A DNA stretch of 22,624 bases from an uncultured Prevotella sp. (GTDB taxonomy: Bacteria > Bacteroidota > Bacteroidia > Bacteroidales > Bacteroidaceae), in NCBI GenBank assembly GCA_900546345.1, contig URCI01000051.1, positions 1 through 22,624 of the forward strand. The letters are read 5' to 3'. Every line of letters starts with the position of its first letter. The first letter of the stretch is position 1. The position numbers and the translations under genes are program-made. Positions 7,558 to 15,084 of the stretch are shown here, in pieces. The notes beneath the pieces are model-generated. The model had not been told where the DNA came from. It did no database searches and was given only the letters and a program-made list of their open reading frames with translations.

Positions 7558-8592
7558 TCACTGCAATACTGGTGTAAGATATTTCGCCATGAGATAACCG
7601 CCGACAATCAGCCAACCATAGAGGATTGCAGCTAAAACAAACGGCTTGAATCCGGCTTTCTTGAATTTGTCGATACTTGTTTCTGCACCGAGAGCCGTCA
7701 TGGCCATGGTGAGCAGGAAGGTGTCGAAGGTGTTGATGAACGACACAGCGGAGGAGGGTAGCAGGGATAGCGAGTTGAACCCTATGACCAAAAGAAACAG
7801 CAGCGCGAACCATGGTATAGTGATAGTGCCCTTCTGCGTGTCACCACCACGGCTCCGCACGCCGCGAGCTACAAAAAAGGCCACAACAAGCAGCACCGGC
7901 ACGAGCATCATAACGCGGATCATTTTCACGATGATGGCAGTGTTGCTCACCGCTGTGCCCATGGCATTTCCCGCACCCACCACGTGGGCTACCTCATGAA
8001 TGGTGCTGCCGGTGAAGATACCCATCTCGTCGGGTGAGAGATTGAAGATACCGCAACGGTACAATATAGGATAGAGAAACATCGAGAGCGTTCCGAAAAT
8101 GACAACGGTGGCCACGGCTACAGCGGTCTTATACGGTTTCGGTCGTATGGCACCGTCGACACCCATCACCGCCGCAGCACCACAGATGGCACTGCCGCAC
8201 GATGTGAGCAGGGCGATGCTACGGTCCATCTTCAGCAGTTTTCCGATAACGATGCCGAGGCCGATGGTCACCATAACGACAATGGCGTCAATGACGATGG
8301 CAGGGATTCCTACCTGCATGACATCCTGAAAGCTGAGCTTGAAACCGTAGAGGATGATGCCTAATCGCAGTATACGCTTGCTACAAAAGCTGATGCCCGG
8401 TACCCACGTATTAGGCAGGTTGTTGCGCAGACTGTTGGCATAGAGCATGCCCAAGACAATACCCACGACCATTGGACTCAACGACAGAGCCTTGACCCAG
8501 TTCATGTCGCCAACATAGAAAGCGGCACACGAGAAGAGTGCCATCAGCAGCACACCGTGAAGCATACTGCTACGCTGTTCTGATAATCTCAT
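7558..8592 (-). CDS. YeiH-family putative anion exporter
   Basis: This is a 344-residue integral membrane protein of the UPF0324/YeiH family with about ten hydrophobic segments. Diagnostic stretches are VVGIVLGMLYANSL, RLGIILYGFKLSF, SCGSAICGAAAVMGV and FTGSTIHEVAHVVGA. The family is annotated as putative sulfate exporters, with the substrate poorly tested. It lies 70 bp downstream of a LysR regulator on the same strand, echoing the yeiE-yeiH pairing of enterobacteria. It has its own -7 box, so it can be transcribed separately. Confidence 0.92.
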   Translation of the reverse strand: MRLSEQRSSMLHGVLLMALFSCAAFYVGDMNWVKALSLSPMVVGIVLGMLYANSLRNNLPNTWVPGISFCSKRILRLGIILYGFKLSFQDVMQVGIPAIVIDAIVVMVTIGLGIVIGKLLKMDRSIALLTSCGSAICGAAAVMGVDGAIRPKPYKTAVAVATVVIFGTLSMFLYPILYRCGIFNLSPDEMGIFTGSTIHEVAHVVGAGNAMGTAVSNTAIIVKMIRVMMLVPVLLVVAFFVARGVRSRGGDTQKGTITIPWFALLFLLVIGFNSLSLLPSSAVSFINTFDTFLLTMAMTALGAETSIDKFKKAGFKPFVLAAILYGWLIVGGYLMAKYLTPVLQ

Positions 8593-8620
8593 TTTTTCTT
8601 CTTACTTGAATTTTCGCCTG

Positions 8621-8673
8621 CAAAGGTAAGAAGAAAATGCCGCTGACACTTATACAGAATAACTATTCCTTAT
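8621..8673 (-). promoter_or_regulatory. yeiH-like promoter and candidate LysR site
   Basis: TACCTTTG on the minus strand (8621-8628) is a -7 box 28 bp before the transporter start. Upstream lie TTA-N7-TAA (8650-8662) and the overlapping symmetric ATAA-N7-TTAT (8659-8673), shapes typical of LysR operators. They overlap the end of the LysR gene. The -33 element is poor, as expected of an activator-dependent promoter (inference). Confidence 0.45.
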
Positions 8674-9556
8674 AACTTGAGGTTATGAAGTGTTTGAATT
8701 TCGACTGCAACTTTGGCGAGGCTCCCTGTTTCTCAACGAAACAGAACTGACGTTCAAATTTCAGATGTTCAATATCCACAATCTTGAAAATGTCGGCATA
8801 TATCTGGTCGCGCACCGCCTGTATGCTGACAATACCCATCGCATTGGTATGCTCCACGTAGTGCTTGATGCCCTCGGTGGTGCCAAGGTTCATTTCTATA
8901 TTCAGATCGGTGAGTGCTATATGCTGTGTCTCAAGCGCTTTCTGTAACACATCAAGGGAGCCCGAACCAAACTCACGCACTACGAGCGGTACAGCCCGTA
9001 GTTGCTCCAATGTGATGGTGTCGCACTTAGCCAAACGGCTGCTCGTTCTGACAATGGGCACGAGTTCGTCATCCATAAACGGATGGTATTTCAGCTCCGG
9101 CTGTCTGACGAAGCCCTCGACCATACCTAAGTCGATTCGCCCCTCGCGTAGGGCAGTCTCCACCTCCCTACTATTGCCGCTGAGCATTGTGATACGAATA
9201 TCGGGAAAACGCTTGTGAAAGTCGGCAATGATACCCGGCAGGACATACTGCGATATCGTGGTGCTGGCTCCAACGCGCAACTCGCCGGCCACTTTCTCTT
9301 GCAGGGAGTTCATGTCGTAGTCCATCTGTTGATAGTCCTGCTGTATTTTCTTCGCATGTTCAAGGAGCAGCAGCCCAGCATGAGTGAGCTGTATGTGGTT
9401 ACCCAGTCGGTCGAAGAGCCGGCAGTTATATTCCCGCTCCAGTTCCTGGATATGCTTACTGATAGCGGGCTGGCTGATGAAGAGCTCCTGTGAGGCCTTA
9501 GTGAAGCTAAGGTTCATCGCCGCGCTTAGGAATACTCTTAGACGTATATCAATCAT
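8663..9556 (-). CDS. LysR-family transcriptional regulator
   Basis: The 297-residue protein has an N-terminal winged HTH (FTKASQELFISQPAISKHIQ, about residues 19-38) and a periplasmic-binding-like effector domain (ELRVGASTTISQYVLPGI, then RIDLGMVEG). Similarity is to the CbbR/CysB/YeiE group, which often senses sulfur or carbon metabolites. It precedes the YeiH-type transporter and most likely controls it. An upstream -7 box (9579-9586) and inverted repeat (9614-9643) suggest autoregulation. Confidence 0.93.
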   Translation of the reverse strand: MIDIRLRVFLSAAMNLSFTKASQELFISQPAISKHIQELEREYNCRLFDRLGNHIQLTHAGLLLLEHAKKIQQDYQQMDYDMNSLQEKVAGELRVGASTTISQYVLPGIIADFHKRFPDIRITMLSGNSREVETALREGRIDLGMVEGFVRQPELKYHPFMDDELVPIVRTSSRLAKCDTITLEQLRAVPLVVREFGSGSLDVLQKALETQHIALTDLNIEMNLGTTEGIKHYVEHTNAMGIVSIQAVRDQIYADIFKIVDIEHLKFERQFCFVEKQGASPKLQSKFKHFITSSYKE

Positions 9557-9578
9557 GTCTCAACGGGTTTAGTGTGGA

Positions 9579-9643
9579 CAAAGGTATACATAATTTCCGT
9601 GACAGAGGTAAACTTCCCTATTAATATCGTCTTCTATAGGAAA
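9579..9643 (-). promoter_or_regulatory. LysR gene promoter with inverted repeat
   Basis: On the minus strand TACCTTTG (9579-9586) is a -7 box 23 bp from the start codon. Further upstream TTCCCTAT (9614-9621) and ATAGGAAA (9636-9643) form an inverted repeat with one mismatch. Related TATTCC/GGAATA sequence occurs in the site before the transporter, so both could be bound by the same regulator. Confidence 0.45.
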
Positions 9644-9786
9644 TTTTTGTGGTAAACAACAGATTATTCCTTCATAGATAAAAAAACTTTAGAATCAGCA
9701 AGCATATACTCCATTTATATGTTCACAGATAAACAGAACATCTCTTTTTCAGCAATAGGGTTACAGCCGCGGTTAGTGCCATCACC

Positions 9787-10418
9787 CTATTCAAGCAAGT
9801 TCTCAAGACTTCTGCCCCATACTTCTCCGTTGACAGGCTGGAAAGCATGGATACCAAGTTCCTGTGCTGCTTTGATATTGTTTGTGCCATCATCGATAAA
9901 CATAGTCTCGTCGGGATTAACCCCCTCCTTTGTCAGTACGGTCTCAAAGCTCTTGCTTCCCGGCTCCATGCTTCTCTGCTCAAAACTGAGATATTGATGC
10001 TCACGAGGAATGAAATCATCGAGACTATGTCCTCTGCCATCAAATTCATTGGAATGAAACCAGCGGCGATGAATGGGTTGGTATTCGAAAGAAGCGTAAT
10101 CTTGTAACCCATGGTCTTGAACTTCAGAAGTTGGTCAAGGTTGGCCTGTTTCACTTCGGTCATAAAGCAGAGCCAGCCTCGTTGACAGTCCTCCCAACTC
10201 ACTTCACGGCCGACGTGCCGACTCACTTGCTGCCGGAACTCTTCATCACTGATGTTTCCCGCTTCCACGTCGCCGATAATACCTTTTTGCGTGTATGCAT
10301 TAAGGTACTGTTCTACATCTTTGAAACCTATGGCCTTAAAGGCTTCAACACTTCCTTGCAGCGAGATCTCAATAAGAACACCGCCAAGGTCAAAAACCAG
10401 ATTTTTTATCTTCCTCAT
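9787..10418 (-). pseudogene. HAD-superfamily phosphatase, frameshifted
   Basis: The upstream frame encodes FDLGGVLIE (HAD motif I), a helical cap and LLSNTNPFIAA (motif II), then continues as unrelated residues to a stop near 9933. The true continuation is in another frame: FHSNEFDGRGHSLDDFIP, then MEPGSKSFETVL (motif III Lys) and MFIDDGTNN (motif IV Asp pair), ending GEVWGRSLENLLE. One base seems to be missing at about 10060-10063 (minus-strand GCT-GG-TTT where a Trp codon is expected). Rejoined, it would be about 210 residues, close to YihX-like sugar-phosphate phosphatases. Substrate is unknown. A single-base sequencing error would give the same picture. Confidence 0.85.
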
Positions 10419-10500
10419 TAATTTTTGTAGTTAAAATGTTTGTTGTATAGATACCACCTCATCATAGGTGAAGACATATCAATGATGTACCCTTCTACTT

Positions 10501-10779
10501 TCATACCCTACCAATAATATCCATGAACTGCGGGTGTCGCTCGTACCAAGCGTCAGCAAATGAGCAGACAGGCTTTACTTTCAGTCCCCTGCTGACAGCA
10601 TAGTCGTTTGCAGCACTGACAAGCATACCGCCCACTCCCATTCCCTTCCTGTAGGCATAGGTGTGCTCAATACTCATGATGTTTCTGTCAAAAATAAAAT
10701 CCAGTCGGCCAACAAGTTCCTCGCCATCATAGGCCAGCACCTTACCGGCTGTATTCGTCGTTTCTATTTTCGTTTCCAT
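10501..10779 (-). CDS. Small GNAT acetyltransferase (YjdJ-like)
   Basis: With the start at 10779 the product is 92 residues, the size of the compact GNAT group in Acetyltransf_CG: KVLAYDGEELVGRLDFIF, then IEHTYAYRKGMGVGGMLVSA (acetyl-CoA loop RKGMGVGG), then VSRGLKVKPVCSFADAWYERHP. The open frame extends 64 codons further upstream, but that part is antisense to an AbiEii relic and resembles nothing in GNAT proteins, so I prefer the internal ATG. It lies 82 bp upstream of the HAD gene on the same strand. Substrate is unknown. Confidence 0.85.
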   Translation of the reverse strand: METKIETTNTAGKVLAYDGEELVGRLDFIFDRNIMSIEHTYAYRKGMGVGGMLVSAANDYAVSRGLKVKPVCSFADAWYERHPQFMDIIGRV

Positions 10780-10854
10780 AATTGTTGCAATGTTACGAAA
10801 TTTATCTGAATAATAAGAGGCGTATGTGGCTGTTGGAAAGAAAGGCAATTCCAT

Positions 10855-11172
10855 TTTGCTGGTAAAATGCAAGTATGGGTTTTTCGGGCATGGAAGAATC
10901 GTGTCAAAAGACGTGATTGGTATGACTTTGAATGGTATGTCAAACATCGCGTCCCATTGGATTTCAATCATCTGTCAGAACGCATCTTGCTGTTTAATGG
11001 TAAATCCGTCAACTGAGATGAGTTCATGGACTTGTTACGTCAGCGGCTTGGCAGTGCTGACATCAATATGGTCAAAGCGATGTCATGCTTTGTATTCGCC
11101 AGCCCCAGGGAACTCGACATATGGTCGAATGAATATTTCCTTCAGTTGGCAAATATGATACGGTTTGAATAA
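10855..11172 (+). pseudogene. AbiEii/AbiGii-type nucleotidyltransferase toxin, C-terminal remnant
   Basis: The plus-strand frame reads FAGKMQVWVFRAWKNRV, RRDWYDFEWYVKHRVPLDF, a TGA at 11014-11016, then DEFMDLLRQRLGSADINMVK and RELDIWSNEYFLQLANMIRFE to TAA at 11170. This matches my knowledge of the C-terminal part of AbiEii toxins (normally about 280 residues). The nucleotidyltransferase catalytic half and the antitoxin gene are absent, so the system is dead. The remnant overlaps the antisense upstream extension of the small GNAT frame, which ends within it. Confidence 0.75.
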
Positions 11173-11250
11173 ATCAGTCGATCGACAAGCTCGTCACTTA
11201 TTTAGGCGGCAGCTTATCGGCCATGATTGTTGTTTCCCCATACAAAAATA

Positions 11251-11327
11251 GGAAAAATGTGATATTTTAGCCTTAAACATTTGGAAAAATGTGATGAAGT
11301 TGCTATATTTGCAAGGAAAAATGTGAT
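11251..11327 (+). promoter_or_regulatory. Promoter with three phased 13-bp repeats
   Basis: GGAAAAATGTGAT occurs exactly at 11251, 11283 and 11315, so the repeats start every 32 bp, about three helical turns. The promoter is embedded: TTTG at 11280-11283 and TATATTTG at 11304-11311 are separated by 20 bp, the ideal Bacteroidetes spacing. The second repeat fills the space after the -33 box, and the third covers the expected transcription start just before the ATG at 11334. This geometry suits an operator for a dimeric or oligomeric regulator. Confidence 0.85.
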
Positions 11328-11333
11328 ACGACT

Positions 11334-12677
11334 ATGAAATTGCTAAGACGAAAGATTGACCGTTTTCTTGAGGAGTGGAAGGCGGATGCCAACCACAAAC
11401 CTCTGATAGTGAGAGGGGCACGGCAGATTGGCAAGACAGAATCCATCCGCCAGTTTGCCCGGACACACTATACCAACGTCATTGAGATCAACTTTGTATT
11501 CCAAAAACAATACAAGCAGATTTTCAGCGACGGCTATGAAGTAGACCAAATTATCAAGAACATCTCATTGATAGACCCCTCGCTGACCTTTCCCGACGGC
11601 ACTCTGTTCTTCTTCGATGAATTGCAAGACTGCCCTGACTGTGCAACGGCATTGAAGTCATTCAAGCTGGACGGGCGCTATGATGTCATCTGCTCCGGCT
11701 CACTCATGGGATTGTATTACAAGCAGATAGAATCCAACAGCGTTGGCTACAAGCAGGACTATGAGATGCATTCCATGGACTTTGAGGAGTTCCTTTGGGC
11801 CAAGGGCTACAACGAGACGCTGACGAATGATTTGTTGCAGCACATGATAGCGGTGAAGCCCCTCTCAGAGATGCAGATGAAAGTACTGATGGACATCTTC
11901 AAAGACTATATGATTGTCGGCGGCATGCCGGAAGTCGTCAGCACCTACATCCGCCAGGGAAACTTCAGTGGCACGCTGGAACTCCAGCGCCAGTTGCTGC
12001 TGGACTATGAAGAGGACATCACCAAATATGCACGTGAGGGCATGGAGCGTGCACGGATTCTGAACGTTTTCAGACACATCTCTGTCTTTTTGGCCAAGGA
12101 CAACAAGAAATTCCAAGTGTCGAAGATTGCGACAGGGGCGCGCAATAGAGAATACATCGGCAGCGTGGAGTGGCTGGCCAATGCCGGCATTATCAACCCT
12201 TGCTATTGCATGGAGATGCCGGAATTGCCACTAAAGGGTAACTACAATCCCGCACAATACAAGATTTACTTCAAAGACACTGGTCTGCTTATAGCCTCGC
12301 TTGATGAGGAATCGCAGGAGGACCTCAGAAGAAACCGTAACTTCGGTACGTACAAAGGTGCCATCTACGAGAATATTGTCGGCGACATGCTGGTGAAAGC
12401 CGGCTATGAGTTGTATTATTACCGCAATGAGAAGAGCACGGTAGAGATGGACTTCTTCATTAGGGATGCTCGCACGCTCATTCCTGTGGAGGTGAAATCG
12501 CAAGACAGTAGCACTAAGTCGCTCGTGAAACTCACCCAGAGCGACCGTTATCCGGATATTCGCTACGGTATCAAGCTGGGCTACCGCAACATTGGCTTCA
12601 ACGGCCAGTTCTACACCTTCCCTTATTTCCTCACCTTCCTGCTGAGGCAGTTTCTGCGGGAGAGGGAAACAAAGTGA
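11334..12677 (+). CDS. AAA ATPase with DUF4143 domain, intact
   Basis: The 447-residue protein has the AAA_14 ATPase half with Walker A GARQIGKT (residues 28-35), Walker B LFFFDELQD (D95, E96) and the sensor-like VICSGSLMG. A helical linker and a DUF4143 half follow, ending in a PD-(D/E)XK-like pattern: VEMDFFI, then LIPVEVKSQ. Such proteins are frequent in Bacteroidetes, in many copies per genome, with no settled role. A DNA-directed or stress-linked activity has been suggested by domain content only. It is the only full-length copy of three in this window and stands behind a repeat-rich promoter. Confidence 0.93.
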   Translation: MKLLRRKIDRFLEEWKADANHKPLIVRGARQIGKTESIRQFARTHYTNVIEINFVFQKQYKQIFSDGYEVDQIIKNISLIDPSLTFPDGTLFFFDELQDCPDCATALKSFKLDGRYDVICSGSLMGLYYKQIESNSVGYKQDYEMHSMDFEEFLWAKGYNETLTNDLLQHMIAVKPLSEMQMKVLMDIFKDYMIVGGMPEVVSTYIRQGNFSGTLELQRQLLLDYEEDITKYAREGMERARILNVFRHISVFLAKDNKKFQVSKIATGARNREYIGSVEWLANAGIINPCYCMEMPELPLKGNYNPAQYKIYFKDTGLLIASLDEESQEDLRRNRNFGTYKGAIYENIVGDMLVKAGYELYYYRNEKSTVEMDFFIRDARTLIPVEVKSQDSSTKSLVKLTQSDRYPDIRYGIKLGYRNIGFNGQFYTFPYFLTFLLRQFLRERETK

Positions 12678-12718
12678 GCGTGGGATTAGTAACTTTACCA
12701 ATCATCTAATATTAAGAT

Positions 12719-13201
12719 ATGGACAAGACAAAAATACTTTTCATCTGCCTGGGCAACATCTGCCGCTCTCCGGCGGCAAACGCCATCATGCAGAAATATA
12801 TCGACGACGCGGGGCTGACGGACAAGTTCTACATCGACTCGGCCGGCATCGGCCCGTGGCACGTCGGCCAGCTGCCCGACAAGCGGATTCGACAGCATGG
12901 TGCACGACGCGGCTATCGCATTGACCACATCGCACGCCAGTTCGACGCAAGCCTTGACTTTGCCGACTTCGACTACATCGTGGTCATGGACGAGGAGAAC
13001 TACCACGACATCTGCCACAAGGCACACAGCGAGGCCGACCGCCGCAAGGTCATCCGCATGGCCAACTACTTCACAAATTACAAGGGGAGGACCTCCGTGC
13101 CCGACCCATACTATGGCGATGGCGAAGACTTCGAGATCGCCCTCGACCTCATTGAGGACGGATGCAGGGGGATGCTACGACAATGTGGAGTATGTGGATG
13201 A
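12719..13201 (+). CDS. Low-molecular-weight protein tyrosine phosphatase
   Basis: The 160-residue cytoplasmic enzyme has the P-loop C10-LGNIC-R16-S near its N-terminus and the general-acid loop VPDPYYGDG (D129), the complete signature of LMW-PTPs. It removes phosphate from tyrosine residues; in bacteria such enzymes often act on kinases of polysaccharide export, but no exopolysaccharide genes are nearby. It starts 42 bp after the ATPase gene, possibly with its own weak promoter (TAACTTTA at 12690-12697). Confidence 0.95.
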   Translation: MDKTKILFICLGNICRSPAANAIMQKYIDDAGLTDKFYIDSAGIGPWHVGQLPDKRIRQHGARRGYRIDHIARQFDASLDFADFDYIVVMDEENYHDICHKAHSEADRRKVIRMANYFTNYKGRTSVPDPYYGDGEDFEIALDLIEDGCRGMLRQCGVCG

Positions 13202-13220
13202 GCAAAATGAAAATAAATAG

Positions 13221-13259
13221 CCCAAAATTTGGGAAGTTGCAACGAAAAGATTATTTTTG
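13221..13259 (+). promoter_or_regulatory. Promoter with palindrome over the -33 box
   Basis: TTTG (13228-13231), a 20-bp spacer and TATTTTTG (13252-13259) form a consensus promoter for the two small genes that follow. The -33 box lies inside CCCAAAATTTGGG (13221-13233), a perfect 13-bp palindrome, suggesting a repressor site. Confidence 0.75.
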
Positions 13260-13281
13260 CAAAATAGAAAGGTGAAAGAAT

Positions 13282-13434
13282 ATGGAAAAGATGAATACAA
13301 AAGAAGATTTCCTCAAACGCTTTGAGGCTGCCAAGCAGCGAAAGCATGAGATGGTGGAGAATATGAAGGAAGACATCACCGTGGAATATGAAAAAATTCA
13401 TGGTGAGAAGCCGAAGTCATTCTTTGTCCTATGA
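13282..13434 (+). CDS. 50-residue charged helical protein
   Basis: Starting at ATG 13282, the product begins MEKMNTKEDFLKRFEAAKQR, is strongly helical and charged, and ends GEKPKSFFVL. It has a consensus promoter 22 bp upstream, and its TGA overlaps the ATG of the next frame (ATGA), the mark of translational coupling. I do not recognise a named family. The intact frame and signals make it likely to be real despite the small size. Confidence 0.7.
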   Translation: MEKMNTKEDFLKRFEAAKQRKHEMVENMKEDITVEYEKIHGEKPKSFFVL

Positions 13435-13577
13435 ATCCGCTCGATATCTCACGCATTAACGAGGTATCGCCTTATGTGGTATCTATTAATAAGCATGGTT
13501 ACTTCCAGTTTACGACGAAAGCTGGTGTGATACTTACTGTTGGCTTTGATTTGTTAAGTTTCATAACACGATTCTAA
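13431..13577 (+). CDS. 48-residue protein coupled to the preceding gene, probably truncated
   Basis: The frame begins MNPLDISRINEVSPYVVSIN and ends LTVGFDLLSFITRF. It overlaps the upstream gene by four bases (ATGA). The start resembles the N-terminus of DUF6169-like proteins of about 150 residues, which would mean a truncated copy, but this is from memory and weak. No domain can be assigned. Confidence 0.55.
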   Translation: MNPLDISRINEVSPYVVSINKHGYFQFTTKAGVILTVGFDLLSFITRF

Positions 13578-13597
13578 TTGCCATACAATTTCTGAAG

Positions 13598-13912
13598 ATG
13601 ACGAAAGTAGTCCACATCAAGCGTTTCCCCTTCATGGGTGGCTTCTATGCCATCAACCTCTTTGGCATCATCTTCACCGTACAGGAACTCAATGCCGTGG
13701 AACTCAACCACGAGCGCATCCACACTGCGCAACAACGCGAGCTTCTCTACATCGGCTTCTATCTGTGGTATGTGCTCGAGTGGCTCTTCTTGCTCGCCAA
13801 ATACCGCGATGGCCTCAAGGCCTACTTCCACATCCGATTTGAGAAGGAGGCCTACAACCATCAGGACGACCTGGACTACCTGAGCCATCGGCAGCATTAC
13901 CACTACAGATAG
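13598..13912 (+). CDS. Small membrane-associated HExxH protein
   Basis: This 104-residue protein has a zinc-protease-like HERIH (residues 38-42) between two hydrophobic segments (GGFYAINLFGIIFTV, about 14-28, and LLYIGFYLWYVLEWLFLLA, about 49-67). A conserved-looking RFEKEAYNHQDDLDYL tail follows, whose acidic residues (E82, E84) could supply a third metal ligand. I recall it as a recurrent Bacteroidetes hypothetical protein without a known substrate. It could be a minimal membrane metallopeptidase or an inactive relative. It lies 20 bp after the small gene pair. Confidence 0.75.
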   Translation: MTKVVHIKRFPFMGGFYAINLFGIIFTVQELNAVELNHERIHTAQQRELLYIGFYLWYVLEWLFLLAKYRDGLKAYFHIRFEKEAYNHQDDLDYLSHRQHYHYR

Positions 13913-14011
13913 TAGCTACAACAAACGACTACCCAAAAGAACTTTCAAAGCAATAACCACAAGGAGGAAGAGGCTTAATGGGTCCACAGAAGCAATCCTG
14001 ACAATGTCATT

Positions 14012-14521
14012 TTATAGGTTCAGACTATTCTCATCCTTAAGGAAATCAAGAATATTGAGGAAGAAAATTCCTTCCTCATTCTGATATGTTGGAGACAGTC
14101 CCCCTGTGATGACAATCTTGCGAAAACTGTCGCCGATATTTCGCAGAGACGCCACTTCCTGATCCACTTTCTCCTGTGTAGGCAAAGCCAAGGCCGACTG
14201 AATATACCAGCGCTTGTATCCCAGGTTACAGACAAAGTCGACCTCCAACTGCCTCCTCACGCTGTTGCCTTGTTCATTCCTTTCTGTTCTGGTGACAGAG
14301 CCTACATCCACCGACAGGCCTCTGAGGCGAAGCTCATTATATATTAGGTTTTCCATCAGATGGGTTTCTTCTGTCTGGCGGAACAGCAGGCGGGCGTTGC
14401 GCAGTCCAAGATCTACGAAGTAGTATTTTGCGGGTGATTCGATATAGCGCTTTCCCTTGATGGTATAGCGCATGGATTTCTCCAGCAGGAAGGCATCTTC
14501 CACAAGGTAAAATTGCAGCAT
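14012..14521 (-). pseudogene. DUF4143 ATPase, C-terminal fragment
   Basis: The minus-strand frame encodes only the DUF4143 half: LVEDAFLLEKSMRYTIKGKR, then SPAKYYFVDLGLRNARLLFR, METHLMENLIYNEL-like text and LEVDFVCNLGYKRWYIQ. The ATPase half with Walker motifs, about 230 residues, is missing. The break coincides with a perfect palindrome (14502-14539), whose left arm provides the first codons MLQFYLV. It belongs to a different subgroup from the intact copy at 11334. Confidence 0.88.
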
Positions 14522-14539
14522 GCTGCAATTTTACCTTGT
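14502..14539. repeat. Perfect 38-bp palindrome without loop
   Basis: ACAAGGTAAAATTGCAGCA (14502-14520) is followed directly by its exact reverse complement (14521-14539). It joins two genes that are both cut at this point and point away from each other. A palindrome of this length with no spacer is hard to maintain during replication, which suggests either a recent inversion junction or an assembly join. Confidence 0.95.
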
Positions 14540-15019
14540 AAAGATTATAAACTCTCTGAATTTGACTATGCCGACTTCTACTATCAGCGTTATCTGCTCA
14601 ATCTTCCAAATTATTTCCAACCTTTTTCTTGGCTCAAGGGCAGTATCCGCAGTGTCGCTCTCTGCGCTCCGGTGGCTGTTCTTCGTGATGATGCGCTCTG
14701 TGGACAGGTGCAAGGCGCAACCTATGATGTTGGCAATATCCCGGAAACCGTTGCCGTACCAAGACGCAATATACATGTCGGCCGCAATTACTTTGTAACC
14801 GCCCAGACGCTGCCTATCTATGAGATAGCCCTTCAGTACACCATACCCGTTATTCTTGTTCATGGCACAGCCGACCGTGTCGTGCCTTATACTTACAGCG
14901 AGCGTTACAAGAACGGCTACAAAAATGCCGAACTTTACCTTCTGCCGGGCGTGGACCACGGTTTCTCAGTAAATGGAAGCACTGCGCGCGGCATCACTCG
15001 TCAGCAATTTCTTGGTTAG
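14540..15019 (+). pseudogene. Alpha/beta-hydrolase, C-terminal fragment
   Basis: The frame leading out of the palindrome encodes VGRNYFVTAQTLPIYEIALQ, then IPVILVHGTADRVVPYTYSE and LYLLPGVDHGF. These are the late segments of an alpha/beta-hydrolase, including the catalytic Asp (in HGTADRVVP) and His (in GVDHGF). The nucleophile elbow GxSxG and the N-terminal half are missing. About 50 residues after the palindrome (FDYADFYYQRYLLNLPNYF) I cannot place. The fragment cannot be an active esterase. Confidence 0.75.
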
Positions 15020-15084
15020 AAATTAAATGATATAAGGGCTGGGGAAAAGACCAATCATCGCGCCAGCCTGTTTTCGATGTCCCC

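Noticed and set aside
9754..9791. Inverted repeat AATAGGGT/ACCCTATT at the end of the HAD gene as a terminator
   Set aside because: The 22-nt loop is large and no T-run follows on the minus strand.
10780..10971. N-terminal extension of the small GNAT protein
   Set aside because: It is mostly antisense to the AbiEii remnant and not GNAT-like; ATG 10779 gives the family length.
11251..11327. CRISPR-like array
   Set aside because: Repeats are only 13 bp with 19-bp gaps, number three and sit exactly on a promoter; an operator is the better explanation.
13963..14001. Perfect AAGGAGG followed by ATG at 13978
   Set aside because: The frame has only seven codons; Bacteroidetes rarely use strong Shine-Dalgarno sites, so chance is likely.
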